A stretch of 64,000 nt of DNA from Streptomyces sp. Je 1-332 (lineage in GTDB: Bacteria; Actinomycetota; Actinomycetes; Streptomycetales; Streptomycetaceae), in assembly GCF_040730185.1 (NCBI RefSeq), contig NZ_CP160402.1, positions 992,001-1,056,000 of the forward strand, in the 5' to 3' direction. The notes below the pieces were generated by a model. It was not told where the DNA came from. It was given only the letters and a program-made list of their open reading frames with translations, and did not search any database. Every line of letters starts with the position of its first letter. The stretch's first letter is position 1. Shown here piece by piece: positions 7,831-16,700 of the stretch. Made by a program: the position numbers and the translations under genes.

Positions 7831-9066
7831 ATGCACCGCCCCACCAGCGACGAGCGAGCAGACGATCAAGAGGACGTCCAAGCAGAAGTCCAAACAGACG
7901 TGCAAGCATTCGAAGCCCACGCAAGCGACGCCGACCTCGACGACCTGCGCGCACGGCTGGCCTCGGCACGGTTGCCGGAAGCGGAGACCGTCCAGGGCGC
8001 AGCGCCCGGCCCGCACCGATGGGCCCAGGGTGTTCCCCTTGCCGACCTCGTGGACGTGGTGAACTACTGGCGCACCGGGTACGACTGGAGGTCGTTCGAA
8101 GCGCGCCTCAACGAGATCGGCCAGTTCCGTACGACCATCGACGGTCTCGGAATCCACTTCCTGCACCGCCGGTCCACGCGCGCGGATGCCACCCCTCTGC
8201 TCATGACACACGGCTGGCCGGACAGCGTCGCCCGGTTCATCGACGTGGTGGACGAACTGGCGGATCCGAAAGACGCGGACGCGCCCGCGTTCCACGTCGT
8301 GGTCCCGTCGCTGCCCGGCTTCGGCTACAGCGACAAGCCCGCCACCACCGGGTGGGGAACCGAGAAGATCGCGGCCGCATGGGTGGAACTGATGGGAAGG
8401 CTCGGCTACGGCACCTTCGCGGCGCACGGCGGTGACTGGGGCGGCAACATCACCACCGTTCTCGGCGGCAGGTTCCCGTCGCACGTTCTCGGCATCCACA
8501 CGACGTTCGCGGAGGGGCCGCCCGGTCTGACGACGGACGGGCTGACGGCGGTCGAGCGCGAATGGGCCGAGGAGACCGCCGACTTCTGGCGCCACCGCGC
8601 GGCGTACGCCAAGCAGCAGGCGACCCGGCCGCAGACCATCGGTTACGCGCTCGTCGACTCACCGGTCGGGCTGCTCGCCTGGATCCTCGACAAGTTCGCC
8701 GAGTGGTCCGACACCGAGGACAGCCCGTTCGAGAGGATCTCCATCGACAGGGTTCTCGACGACGTCACCCTGTACTGGCTGACGCGGACGGGCGCGTCGG
8801 CGGCCCGCATCTACTACGAGAGCCACAACTCGCTCGACCCCGAACTCCGGGTCGACGTCCCGGCAGCACTCACCATGTATCCCCGCGACGTCGAGAAGTG
8901 TCCGCGCCCCTGGGCGCGGGAGCGGTACCGACAGATCGTGCGCTGGGCGACACCTGAAACCGGCGGTCATTTCCCGTCGTTGGAGGTGCCCGAGTTCTTC
9001 GTCAGGGATCTCCGAGAGGGCCTCGCTGCGGTGCTGGCCGCCGACGGCGGCCGGCACCACGCATGA
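7831..9066 (+). CDS. Epoxide hydrolase (EHN domain, alpha/beta hydrolase)
   Basis: A 411-residue epoxide hydrolase of the EHN family, opening epoxides to diols. The N-terminal EHN segment reads DLDDLRARLASARLPE, followed by WRTGYDWRSFEARLNEIGQF. The oxyanion motif is THGWPDS, and the nucleophile elbow HGGDWGGN carries the catalytic Asp. The first 35 residues are an unusual Asp/Glu/Gln/Val stretch longer than in most relatives. ATG 7831 has GGAGG eight bases before it. Control by the divergent CGNR regulator is likely. Confidence 0.92.
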   Translation: MHRPTSDERADDQEDVQAEVQTDVQAFEAHASDADLDDLRARLASARLPEAETVQGAAPGPHRWAQGVPLADLVDVVNYWRTGYDWRSFEARLNEIGQFRTTIDGLGIHFLHRRSTRADATPLLMTHGWPDSVARFIDVVDELADPKDADAPAFHVVVPSLPGFGYSDKPATTGWGTEKIAAAWVELMGRLGYGTFAAHGGDWGGNITTVLGGRFPSHVLGIHTTFAEGPPGLTTDGLTAVEREWAEETADFWRHRAAYAKQQATRPQTIGYALVDSPVGLLAWILDKFAEWSDTEDSPFERISIDRVLDDVTLYWLTRTGASAARIYYESHNSLDPELRVDVPAALTMYPRDVEKCPRPWARERYRQIVRWATPETGGHFPSLEVPEFFVRDLREGLAAVLAADGGRHHA

Positions 9067-9107
9067 GGAGTAGCCGGCACCACACGTGAGGAGGCGAGAG
9101 ACACGCC

Positions 9108-9938
9108 CTACGAACCCGAGGCGGGCCCCACCCACTCGGCCTCGTACGCCGCGTACGTCCCGTCGTGCGTCGCCAGGTGCGTGAACTGGTCGACGTACTC
9201 CTTGAACTCCTCGTCCCCGCGCGGAGTCGCGTATGCCTTCTCGGAGAAGGTGAAGGGCTTGTCGGGGTGCAGGGAGCACAGTTCGGGGTGGATCTTGGCC
9301 TGGTAGCGGGTCTCGCTCGCGTCCGTCATCATCACGTCGGCGCGGCCCGCGATGATCTCCTTGAAGATCGTGGTGTTCTCCGGGTGCTGCTTGATCGTGG
9401 CCTGCTTGATGTTCGCGCGCGCGAACTGCTCGTTCGTGCCACCGGGGTTGACGATGACGGTGGTGCCCGGCTTGTCGATGTCCTTGAGCGTGCCCTCGCC
9501 GAACTTCTCCTTGTCGGCGCAGCGCACGATGGGCGTCTTGCCGTCCTCGCGGGTGGGCTCGCTGAAGTAGACCTGGCGGGCGCGCGGCAGGGTGATGGAG
9601 ACGCCGCCGACCCCGATGTCACAGCGCCCCGCCGCGACGTCCTTGGTCAGGTTCGCCCAGGTCGTGGCCACGTACTCGGGCTTGGCTTCGAGGCTTTCCG
9701 CCAGGTCCTCGGCCATCTTGATGTCCACACCGCTGTACGTCTTGTCGGCGGGGTCGAGGTGAGTGAACGGGCGGTAGTCGCCGGTCGTGCACACCTTCAG
9801 GACCCCCGACTTCGGCACGGAGTCCAGGAGGCTGCCGTGGTGGCGGTCCTTGCCGCGCCCGGCGTCCGGGGACGCGGGCGCGGCAGCCGTGACGGCGAGC
9901 AGACAGACCAGGGCGGACAGGGTGGCGGCACGCTTCAC
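9108..9938 (-). CDS. Secreted PheC-like cyclohexadienyl (prephenate/arogenate) dehydratase
   Basis: A 276-residue exported protein with a Sec signal peptide (cleavage probably after the AAPAS region). The fold is a family-3 solute-binding protein, but the detailed sequence follows Pseudomonas PheC closely: VCTTGDYRPFTH, DGKTPIVRCADKEKF, VIVNPGGTNEQFARANIK, ENTTIFKEIIAGRADVMMTD and HPELCSLHPDKPF. Residues equivalent to PheC Asn128 and the catalytic acid Glu173 are kept as Asn164 and Glu209. PheC converts prephenate or arogenate to phenylpyruvate or phenylalanine outside the cytoplasm. No permease or ATPase gene adjoins it, which favours an enzyme over a transporter component. Routine annotation would call it an amino-acid ABC binding protein. 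Confidence 0.82.
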   Translation of the reverse strand: MKRAATLSALVCLLAVTAAAPASPDAGRGKDRHHGSLLDSVPKSGVLKVCTTGDYRPFTHLDPADKTYSGVDIKMAEDLAESLEAKPEYVATTWANLTKDVAAGRCDIGVGGVSITLPRARQVYFSEPTREDGKTPIVRCADKEKFGEGTLKDIDKPGTTVIVNPGGTNEQFARANIKQATIKQHPENTTIFKEIIAGRADVMMTDASETRYQAKIHPELCSLHPDKPFTFSEKAYATPRGDEEFKEYVDQFTHLATHDGTYAAYEAEWVGPASGS

Positions 9939-10013
9939 GGGGGCTCCTCCGTACGGGTTCGCGGCTCGGAGGGATCACCTTCGCAGAAGCGTTCCCGCCG
10001 GTGAAACCCCTTC

Positions 10014-11591
10014 TCACCTGCCGAGCGCCCCCAGCAGAGTGGGCGTCAGGTCGGGGCCCGCCCCGTCGTCGTACGCGTCCTCGTCGAACGGGTAGAGCGG
10101 GCGCTCCACCCGATGGTGACCGAGCCGCGGCAGGTCCTGGTCGACGCCGCCCGGGGTGAGGGCGAGGAGCCAGTCGGCGGCCATGTCGTAGAGCTCGGGT
10201 TCCAGGTAGCCGATCTTGACGACCACCAGGTCGAAGGTGCGCGGGTCGATGCCGAGGCCGCCGTCCGCCGGGCCCATGAAGTCCGCGAGGGTGTGGAAGG
10301 GCTTGCGGCGCTCGACCAGGATGACGGTCACGCCACCGGTCCGTACGGCCGCCATGTCGACGCCACGGTCGTAGGCGCCGCCCTCCGCCCGGTCCTTCTG
10401 CTCGGTGGCGCGCTGCAACGCCACGACGGTGCCGGTGAGTTCGTACGGGCCGCCGTGGTTCGCGTCGACCTTGCCGCCGACGCTCAGGGTGACGTCGGCG
10501 CCCACTCCGGCCTCGAAGCAGCGGGCGACGGCCACCGGGTCGGTGATGCCGGGGTGGACGGCCGTGACCTTCCCGGAGCGGATCGCGTCGTTCTCCAGGA
10601 GCCTGCCGAGCATGTACGCCAGGTCGCCCGCGCCGCCCGCCGTCGGGTTGTCGCCGGAGTCACTGATCAGGAAGGGCCGCTTGTCCGACGCGACCGCCTT
10701 CTCGATGCACTCGTCGGCGCCGCCCGTCGGCCCGACGAAGACGAAGTCGCGGCGCGCGTCCCAGTAGCGGCGTGCGAGCTTCTCGGCCTCGGCGACGGCC
10801 AGTTGGGGGTCGTCGCCGGTGACGACGATCGCGGCCTTGCAGCGCGGCTCGTCCGCCCAGGCGTAGCCGACCCACATCGCGGCGTCGAGGATGCCGTCCA
10901 GCTGCTCGATGTCGGCGAGCGAGGCGTAGAGGGACTTGGCGGGCTCCAGGCGGGTGCTGGTCTTCTCGCCGGGCAGGAGCACCGGCACCTGGACCCAGGC
11001 GCGGTGCGGCCTGACTCCCTCGCGCAGGCAGCGTACGAGATTGCGTGCGGCGCGCTCGCGGGTCTCCCAGGCGTCCTCGTGCGGGGCCAGGCGGTGCGCG
11101 GTGAGCAGGTCGACGGGCTCGGCGAACCGGCGTGAGACGTTGCCGTGCAGGTCCATGGCGGTCGAGATCATGGGGCGGCCGCCGTCGGGGGTGCCGACGG
11201 CGTCGAGGGCGGCGCGGACCGCTTCGGTCAGGTCGGCTTCGGCGTCGGTCAGGCCGATGACGCTCATCGCGCCGTGGATGTCGTACACCAGGCCGTCCAG
11301 GGGGCCCGCTGCCCTTATGCGCGTGACCAGTTCGTCCTTGAGGGTCAGGTACGACTGGGCCTCGACCGGGCCGCCGGGCAGCGAGGTCGCGTGCAGGAGC
11401 GGCACCCATTCGACCGTGTACGCGAGGTCCGCGTCCGGCCGGGTCCAGGTGTAGCGGTCCAGGAGGTCCTGGCCGCGGGTCTGGCGGAAGTCGTCCGTGG
11501 TGGAGCGGTGCGGGCAGAAGGTGGAGGACTCGATGCCGATGCCGCCGATGCCGATACGGAGACGACGCTGGTTCGTCGCGGGGGTGGTCAT
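10014..11591 (-). CDS. M81 family metallopeptidase (MlrC/microcystinase C-like)
   Basis: A 525-residue protein of peptidase family M81, related to MlrC, which finishes degradation of the cyclic peptide microcystin. Likely metal ligands sit in VYDIHGAMS, TAMDLHGNVS and the LLTAHRLAPHED region; a C-terminal MlrC domain follows. It has no signal peptide, so it should act on imported small peptides in the cytoplasm. ATG 11591 overlaps the stop of the ROK gene by four bases (ATGA), implying translational coupling. Opposite lies a complete peptide ABC importer, so the pair looks like uptake followed by hydrolysis. Confidence 0.88.
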   Translation of the reverse strand: MTTPATNQRRLRIGIGGIGIESSTFCPHRSTTDDFRQTRGQDLLDRYTWTRPDADLAYTVEWVPLLHATSLPGGPVEAQSYLTLKDELVTRIRAAGPLDGLVYDIHGAMSVIGLTDAEADLTEAVRAALDAVGTPDGGRPMISTAMDLHGNVSRRFAEPVDLLTAHRLAPHEDAWETRERAARNLVRCLREGVRPHRAWVQVPVLLPGEKTSTRLEPAKSLYASLADIEQLDGILDAAMWVGYAWADEPRCKAAIVVTGDDPQLAVAEAEKLARRYWDARRDFVFVGPTGGADECIEKAVASDKRPFLISDSGDNPTAGGAGDLAYMLGRLLENDAIRSGKVTAVHPGITDPVAVARCFEAGVGADVTLSVGGKVDANHGGPYELTGTVVALQRATEQKDRAEGGAYDRGVDMAAVRTGGVTVILVERRKPFHTLADFMGPADGGLGIDPRTFDLVVVKIGYLEPELYDMAADWLLALTPGGVDQDLPRLGHHRVERPLYPFDEDAYDDGAGPDLTPTLLGALGR

Positions 11592-12820
11592 GCCTGGGCG
11601 CTCTCTTCCTGGGACGACGGGTCCTGGGGTGCCGGGGTGATCGGGAGGTTCTGACGCAGGGCGGTGAGTCCGGCGCCGAGGAGGCCGGCGTCGCGCCCCG
11701 TCACGGTGGTGGTGATCTCCAGGTCCGCGGTGGCCAGGGGCAGGCAGCGCTCGTAGAGGACACCGCGTACGGCGGCGACGAGTGGTTCGGCGGTGGCGAG
11801 TACGCCGCCGAGGGCGACGGCCTGGGGGTTGAAGAAGTTCACGACGACGGACAGGACCGTGCCGATGTGCCGTCCCGCGGTGCGCACGAGGGTGGTGGCC
11901 CGCGGGTCGCCGTCGGCGACCAGGCGCAGAAGGTCGGTGGTGTCCTCCACCTCGACGCCCTGTTCGGCGAGTTCGCGGATGAGGGCGGCGCCGCTCGCCA
12001 CGGTCTCCAGGCAGCCGATGTTGCCGCAGCTGCACGGACGGTCGCCCGCCGCCTCGATGCGCACGTGACTGATGTCGCCCGCGGAGCCGCCCGCGCCGTC
12101 GTGCGGGCGGCCGGCCACGATGACGCCACTGCCGATGCCGCGGCCCGCCTTGACGACGACCAGGTGGTCGAGTCCGGGGCGCGCGGTGCGGTGTTCGCCG
12201 ACGGCCATCATCGTGGCGTCGTTGTCGACGGTGACGGGCATGCCGAGGCGTTCGGCGAGGACGTCGCGCAGTGGGTAGCGGTGCCAGCCTGGCATGCGGG
12301 ACGGGCTCATGACACGGCCCTGACCGGGCTGCACCGGGCCGGGGAAGGCCACCCCGAGTGCCCGGATGGTGCGGCCCGACTCCCGCTGCCGGGCGCCCAG
12401 TTCGGCGACCTGGCCGCAGAGCCAGTCGACGGCGGACTCGGGCCCCGCGGTGATGTCGTGCGGCAGGTCGACGGCGTCGAGGACCGTGCCACCGAGGTCG
12501 ACGACGCCGATGCGGGCGTGGTGGCTGCCGAGGTCGGCGGCGAGGGCGACGCCGCCCTGCGCGTGGACGCGGAGCAGCCGGGGGCGGCGGCCACCGCGCG
12601 AGGCTCCCTCGCCGGATTCGGTGAGCACGCCGGCGGTGACGAGTTCCTGCACGCGCAGCGACACGGTGGAGGGGGCGAGCCCCAGTTCGCGTACCAGATC
12701 GGACCGGGAGGAGGCGGCGCCCGAGGAGACCAGGTGCAGGATGTGCTGCGCCGACCCCGGTTCGCCGTGCGGTGTTCCGGCCATGGCGCCCCCAGTTGCT
12801 TCGATCAGTTCTTTCGACAT
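11588..12820 (-). CDS. ROK family transcriptional repressor
   Basis: A 410-residue ROK regulator: N-terminal winged helix (SSRSDLVRELGLAPSTVSLRVQEL), then a sugar-kinase-like domain. The ROK zinc motif CSCGNIGCLE is intact, as are DNDATMMAVGEH and GRGIGSGVIVAG. ROK proteins usually sense sugars or amino sugars, although here the neighbours are peptide genes. It is the first gene of the minus-strand pair with M81 and is divergent from the ABC operon, which it probably represses. ATG 12820 has no ribosome site; ATG 12784, preceded by GGGGG, is an equally good start. Confidence 0.9.
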   Translation of the reverse strand: MSKELIEATGGAMAGTPHGEPGSAQHILHLVSSGAASSRSDLVRELGLAPSTVSLRVQELVTAGVLTESGEGASRGGRRPRLLRVHAQGGVALAADLGSHHARIGVVDLGGTVLDAVDLPHDITAGPESAVDWLCGQVAELGARQRESGRTIRALGVAFPGPVQPGQGRVMSPSRMPGWHRYPLRDVLAERLGMPVTVDNDATMMAVGEHRTARPGLDHLVVVKAGRGIGSGVIVAGRPHDGAGGSAGDISHVRIEAAGDRPCSCGNIGCLETVASGAALIRELAEQGVEVEDTTDLLRLVADGDPRATTLVRTAGRHIGTVLSVVVNFFNPQAVALGGVLATAEPLVAAVRGVLYERCLPLATADLEITTTVTGRDAGLLGAGLTALRQNLPITPAPQDPSSQEESAQA

Positions 12821-12897
12821 CGGGACGAACACTAAGTCTCTTCGAAGCAAGTTGGCCAGAGTCTCCCGACTTTGGGACTTCTTGCCGAATGAAGCTA

Positions 12898-12927
12898 TTG
12901 ACTTGGTTTTCTCGTGCGGCCTAGCGT
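12898..12927 (+). promoter_or_regulatory. Promoter of the peptide ABC operon
   Basis: TTGACT (12898-12903), 18 bp, TAGCGT (12922-12927): a good vegetative streptomycete promoter 66 bp before the binding-protein start. Upstream in the same divergent gap are a palindrome CTTCGAAG (12840-12847) and an imperfect AGTCTCCC/GGGACT dyad (about 12859-12879). Either could be the ROK operator. Confidence 0.6.
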
Positions 12928-12992
12928 TCGGGCGCCGCCTCGTCGTTCTCCGGTGCGGGGCCGGCCTCGTACCCCCTTGGAGGCCCATCGCC

Positions 12993-14828
12993 ATGCGCTC
13001 ACTCAGGTCCGCGGCGGCAGCGCTGCTCGTCCTCGCGGCGGCGCTCACGGGCTGCACGCAGGAGGGCGGCCGCGTCGACATGGGTCCCACCGGCGGCACC
13101 CCGGTCGAGGGCGGCACCGTGACGATGGCGCTGCCGCCCGCCGCGACGCCGAACTGGATCTTCCCGATCGGAGCCCCCGGTTACGGAGCCTCGTACAACA
13201 ACGGGATCTACTCGCTGCTCTTCATGCCGGTGTACGACGCCGTGCAGGAGAAGGGCGCGCTGACCACGCACGGCCCGAGCACCCTCGGCCTGAAGCCGAA
13301 GTTCAGCGACGGCAACAAGACCGTCACCATGCCGCTGCGCGAGGGCGTCAAGTGGTCCGACGGAAAGCCGGTCACCTCGCGCGACCTCGAGTTCTGGTTC
13401 AACCTCGTCAAGGCCAACAAGACGAGCTGGGGCAACTACTCGGTCGGCACGATGCCCGACAACGTCAAGCGGTTCGAGACCGTCGACGACCACACGGTGC
13501 GTCTGCACCTGAGCCGCGCGTACAACCCCGACTGGTTCACCGCCAACCAGCTCACCCTGCTGCGTGCCATGCCCCAGCACGCCTGGGACGCCAAGACGGA
13601 CGGCGGCGAGATCGGCGACTGGGACCGCACGAAGGGTGGCGCCAAGGCCGTGTTCGCGCGGCTCACCCGGCACGCCAAGAGCCTTGGCTCGTACGGCTCC
13701 GACCCGCTCTGGAAGACGGTCAACGGCCCCTGGAAGCTGGCGGGCTGGCGCGACAGCGGCCAGGTCACCATCGTCCCGAACGAGAAGTACACCGGCCCGA
13801 CGTCGCAGCGCCCGCACCTCGACAAGGTCGTCTTCAAGCCCTTCACCACGGCCGACTCCGAGTACAACGTGCTGCGTTCGGGCGGCGTCGACTACGGCTA
13901 CATCCCTCCGTCGGTGATGGCACAGAAGGAGAAGTTCGAGGAGAAGGGCTACCGCACCGACCCCTGGGAGGGCTGGGCGGCGACGTACATCGTCTACAAC
14001 TTCAACTCCACGCACGCGGGCCCGATGATGGACCAGCTCTACATCCGCCAGGCGATGCAGCATCTCGTCGACCAGAAGGCGATGAGCGACGTCATCTGGC
14101 AGGGCAGCGCCACGCCGACGCTCGGTCCGGTGCCGGTGACGCCGAAGAGCCAGTACCTGTCCAGGGCGATGGAGAAGAACCAGTACCCCTTCGACGTGCG
14201 GAAGGCCCGGCGGCTCCTCACCGAGCACGGCTGGGAGACGGTGGACGGCACCGCCCGCTGCGTACGCCCCGGAACGGGCGCCGACGAGTGCGGCAAGGGC
14301 ATCGCGAACAACGCGCCGCTCGAACTCACCCTGCTCTCCCAGTCCGGCTCCACCGAGACCACGAACATGATGCAGGAGCTCAAGTCCTCGCTCTCCAAGG
14401 GCGGGATCGACCTCACCGTGCGCCAGCAGCCGCTGAACTCGGTTCTCGGCAACTCCGTTCCCTGCAAGGCCGAGGACCCAGGCTGCGACTGGGACATGTC
14501 GTTCTTCGGCACGGCCGGCAGCTGGTACTACCCGCTCAACCCGAGCGGTGAGCAGCTCTTCTCCACCGGGGCCTCGGCCAACTTCGGCAACTACAGCGAC
14601 AAGAAGGCCGACCGGATCATCCGCGGCGTGCAGTACTCCCCCGACATGAAGGCCGTGCACGAGTACGGCGAGTACCTGGCGGAGCAGCTGCCGGTGATGT
14701 GGATGCCCAACCCCGCCTACCAAGTCTCCGTGATCCGCAACGACTTGCGGGGCGTCAGCCAGAACCCGACGGTCACCTTCGCGCCGCAGGACTGGTACTA
14801 CGTCAAGAAGAAGGGAGCCGACAAGTGA
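12993..14828 (+). CDS. Peptide/oligopeptide ABC transporter substrate-binding lipoprotein
   Basis: A 611-residue family-5 solute-binding protein, a lipoprotein with lipobox LTGC. It begins GGTPVEGGTVTMALPPAATPN and shows family-5 features such as EGVKWSDGKPVTSRDLEFWF and FSDGNKTVTMPLREGVKW. It delivers a peptide-like ligand to the permeases encoded next. ATG 12993 has GGAGG nine bases upstream. It overlaps the next gene by four bases (GTGA). The start and the clean signal sequence make this the first gene of the plus-strand operon. Ligand identity cannot be read; peptide uptake is inferred from family and from the M81 peptidase opposite. Confidence 0.93.
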   Translation: MRSLRSAAAALLVLAAALTGCTQEGGRVDMGPTGGTPVEGGTVTMALPPAATPNWIFPIGAPGYGASYNNGIYSLLFMPVYDAVQEKGALTTHGPSTLGLKPKFSDGNKTVTMPLREGVKWSDGKPVTSRDLEFWFNLVKANKTSWGNYSVGTMPDNVKRFETVDDHTVRLHLSRAYNPDWFTANQLTLLRAMPQHAWDAKTDGGEIGDWDRTKGGAKAVFARLTRHAKSLGSYGSDPLWKTVNGPWKLAGWRDSGQVTIVPNEKYTGPTSQRPHLDKVVFKPFTTADSEYNVLRSGGVDYGYIPPSVMAQKEKFEEKGYRTDPWEGWAATYIVYNFNSTHAGPMMDQLYIRQAMQHLVDQKAMSDVIWQGSATPTLGPVPVTPKSQYLSRAMEKNQYPFDVRKARRLLTEHGWETVDGTARCVRPGTGADECGKGIANNAPLELTLLSQSGSTETTNMMQELKSSLSKGGIDLTVRQQPLNSVLGNSVPCKAEDPGCDWDMSFFGTAGSWYYPLNPSGEQLFSTGASANFGNYSDKKADRIIRGVQYSPDMKAVHEYGEYLAEQLPVMWMPNPAYQVSVIRNDLRGVSQNPTVTFAPQDWYYVKKKGADK

Positions 14829-15775
14829 CCGGCTTTCTGGTCAAGCGCTTCCTTCAGGCGCTGGTCGTGCTGTTCCTGGTCTCGATCATCGTCTTCACGC
14901 TGCTCCACATGCTGCCCGGCGGCCCCGCGCGCGCCATCCTCGGCCCGAAGGGCACGCCGCAGCAGATCGAGGCCTTCAACCACCAGCAGGGCTACGACCG
15001 TTCACTTCCCGCGCAGTATGTGATGTACCTGAAGCGGCTGTTCACCGGCGACCTCGGCGAGTCGTTCAAGCTCAACTCTCCGGTCTTCGACCTTCTCAAG
15101 CAGCGTCTGCCGAAGACCCTGCTCCTGACGGTGCTCTCCACCACGCTCGCCGTCGTCATCGCGGTCCCGCTCGGCCTGCTCCAGGCCGTGCGGCGCGGCA
15201 AGGCGTCGGACTACGCCCTCACCGGGCTCGCCTTCCTCCTCTACGCGACGCCGGTGTTCTTCCTCGGCCTCATCATGATCATTCTGTTCGCCCAGGTGCT
15301 GCCGGTCCTCCCGGCGGAGGCGCCACAGGGCGAGAGCGTCGGTGAACTGCTCGGCGACTTCACGGGGTTGGTGCTTCCGGTCGTCACCATGGCGTTCGGC
15401 ATCGTGGCGATGTTCAGCCGCTACATGCGCTCGGCGGTCCTGGACAACCTCACCGAGGAATACGTCCGTACGGCGATGGCCAAGGGCCAGTCGAGCCGCC
15501 GGATCATGGTCCGGCACGTCCTGCGCAACGCGCTGATCCCCCTCGCGACGCTGCTCGGTCTGTATCTGCCGACGCTCTTCAGCGGCGCTCTCGTCGTCGA
15601 GTCGATGTTCAACTACCCCGGTATGGGTCTGCTGTTCTGGAACGCGGCGCAGGGCTCGGACTTCCCGGTGCTGCTCGGCGTGACGCTCGTCGTCGGCGTC
15701 GCCACCGTCGTCGGATCGCTGCTCACCGACATCCTGTACGCCGTCCTCGACCCCCGGATCCGGAGCGTGGCATGA
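14825..15775 (+). CDS. Peptide ABC transporter permease (DppB-like)
   Basis: A 316-residue inner-membrane permease. It opens with FLVKRFLQALVVLFLVSIIV, carries about six membrane segments, and has the EAA-type cytoplasmic loop TAMAKGQSSRRIMVRHVLRN. It is the DppB/OppB half of the channel. GTG 14825 overlaps the binding-protein stop (GTGA), and its own stop overlaps the next start (ATGA), so the genes are translated as a coupled set. Confidence 0.94.
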   Translation: MTGFLVKRFLQALVVLFLVSIIVFTLLHMLPGGPARAILGPKGTPQQIEAFNHQQGYDRSLPAQYVMYLKRLFTGDLGESFKLNSPVFDLLKQRLPKTLLLTVLSTTLAVVIAVPLGLLQAVRRGKASDYALTGLAFLLYATPVFFLGLIMIILFAQVLPVLPAEAPQGESVGELLGDFTGLVLPVVTMAFGIVAMFSRYMRSAVLDNLTEEYVRTAMAKGQSSRRIMVRHVLRNALIPLATLLGLYLPTLFSGALVVESMFNYPGMGLLFWNAAQGSDFPVLLGVTLVVGVATVVGSLLTDILYAVLDPRIRSVA

Positions 15776-16686
15776 GTACCGCGACCGCAGACGTCACCCC
15801 CGGGGCAGCCCCGGGGAACGAGGCCGCGGCGCAGGCCACGCCCTCGCTCGCCCGCCGCACGCTCCAGGTCTTCACCGGCAACAAGCTCGCCCTGACGGGC
15901 GTGGTGGTCCTGGTCCTGCTCCTGGCCTTCAGCTACCTCGGCCCGCTCGTGTACTCCACCGAGCAGACGCACACCGACCTGTCCCAGGCGAACCTCGCGC
16001 CGGGCAGCTCCGGCCATCTTCTGGGCACCACCGACCTCGGTTACGACATGGTCGGGCGGCTCATGGTCGCCGGGCAGACGTCGCTCGAGATCGGCCTGGC
16101 GGCGGGCCTGTTGGCGACGCTCTTCGGGACCGTGTACGGCGCCGTGGCGGGGTACTTCGGCGGCTGGGTCGACGCGGCCATGATGCGGATCACGGACGCG
16201 GCGCTCGCGATCCCGGCGATGTTCCTGCTCGTCGTGGTCGCCGCGATCATCACGCCCAGCAAGGGCGTCCTCATCGTCATCATCGCGTCGGTCGCCTGGC
16301 TCTCCCCCGCCCGCCTGGTGCGCGGCGAGGCGCTCTCGCTGCGCGACCGCGAGTACGTACAGGCGATGCGGATGATGGGCGGCGGCGGCGCGCGGGCCGT
16401 CTTCAAGCACATCGCGCCGAACGCGATCGGCACGGTCATCGTCAACTGCACCTTCCAGATCGCCGACGCCATCCTCTACGTCAGCTATCTCGCCTTCCTG
16501 GGGCTGAGCATCCCGCCGCCGTCGGCCGACTGGGGCTCGATGCTCTCGGCCGGCATCACCTACACCCAGAACGGCTACTGGTGGCTGATCTTCCCGCCGG
16601 GCATCGCGATCGTCCTGGTCGTCGCCGCGTTCAACTTCATCGGCGACGGGCTGCGGGACGCGTTCGAAGTACGGCTGCGGAAGTAA
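15772..16686 (+). CDS. Peptide ABC transporter permease (DppC-like)
   Basis: A 304-residue permease with an N-terminal alanine-rich tail, a first membrane segment (LALTGVVVLVLLLAFSYLG), about five more segments, and the EAA loop REYVQAMRMMGGGGARAVFK. It is the DppC/OppC half that pairs with the preceding DppB-like protein. It starts within the preceding stop (ATGA), and the ATPase gene follows after 14 bp with GGGAGAAG as ribosome site. Confidence 0.94.
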   Translation: MSTATADVTPGAAPGNEAAAQATPSLARRTLQVFTGNKLALTGVVVLVLLLAFSYLGPLVYSTEQTHTDLSQANLAPGSSGHLLGTTDLGYDMVGRLMVAGQTSLEIGLAAGLLATLFGTVYGAVAGYFGGWVDAAMMRITDAALAIPAMFLLVVVAAIITPSKGVLIVIIASVAWLSPARLVRGEALSLRDREYVQAMRMMGGGGARAVFKHIAPNAIGTVIVNCTFQIADAILYVSYLAFLGLSIPPPSADWGSMLSAGITYTQNGYWWLIFPPGIAIVLVVAAFNFIGDGLRDAFEVRLRK

Positions 16687-16700
16687 GGGAGAAGCGACAC

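Noticed and set aside
10014..12035. Extended minus-strand frame making M81 673 residues long
   Set aside because: The extra N-terminal part is low-complexity Arg-rich and lies inside the ROK gene; the ATGA-coupled start at 11591 begins the M81 family region.
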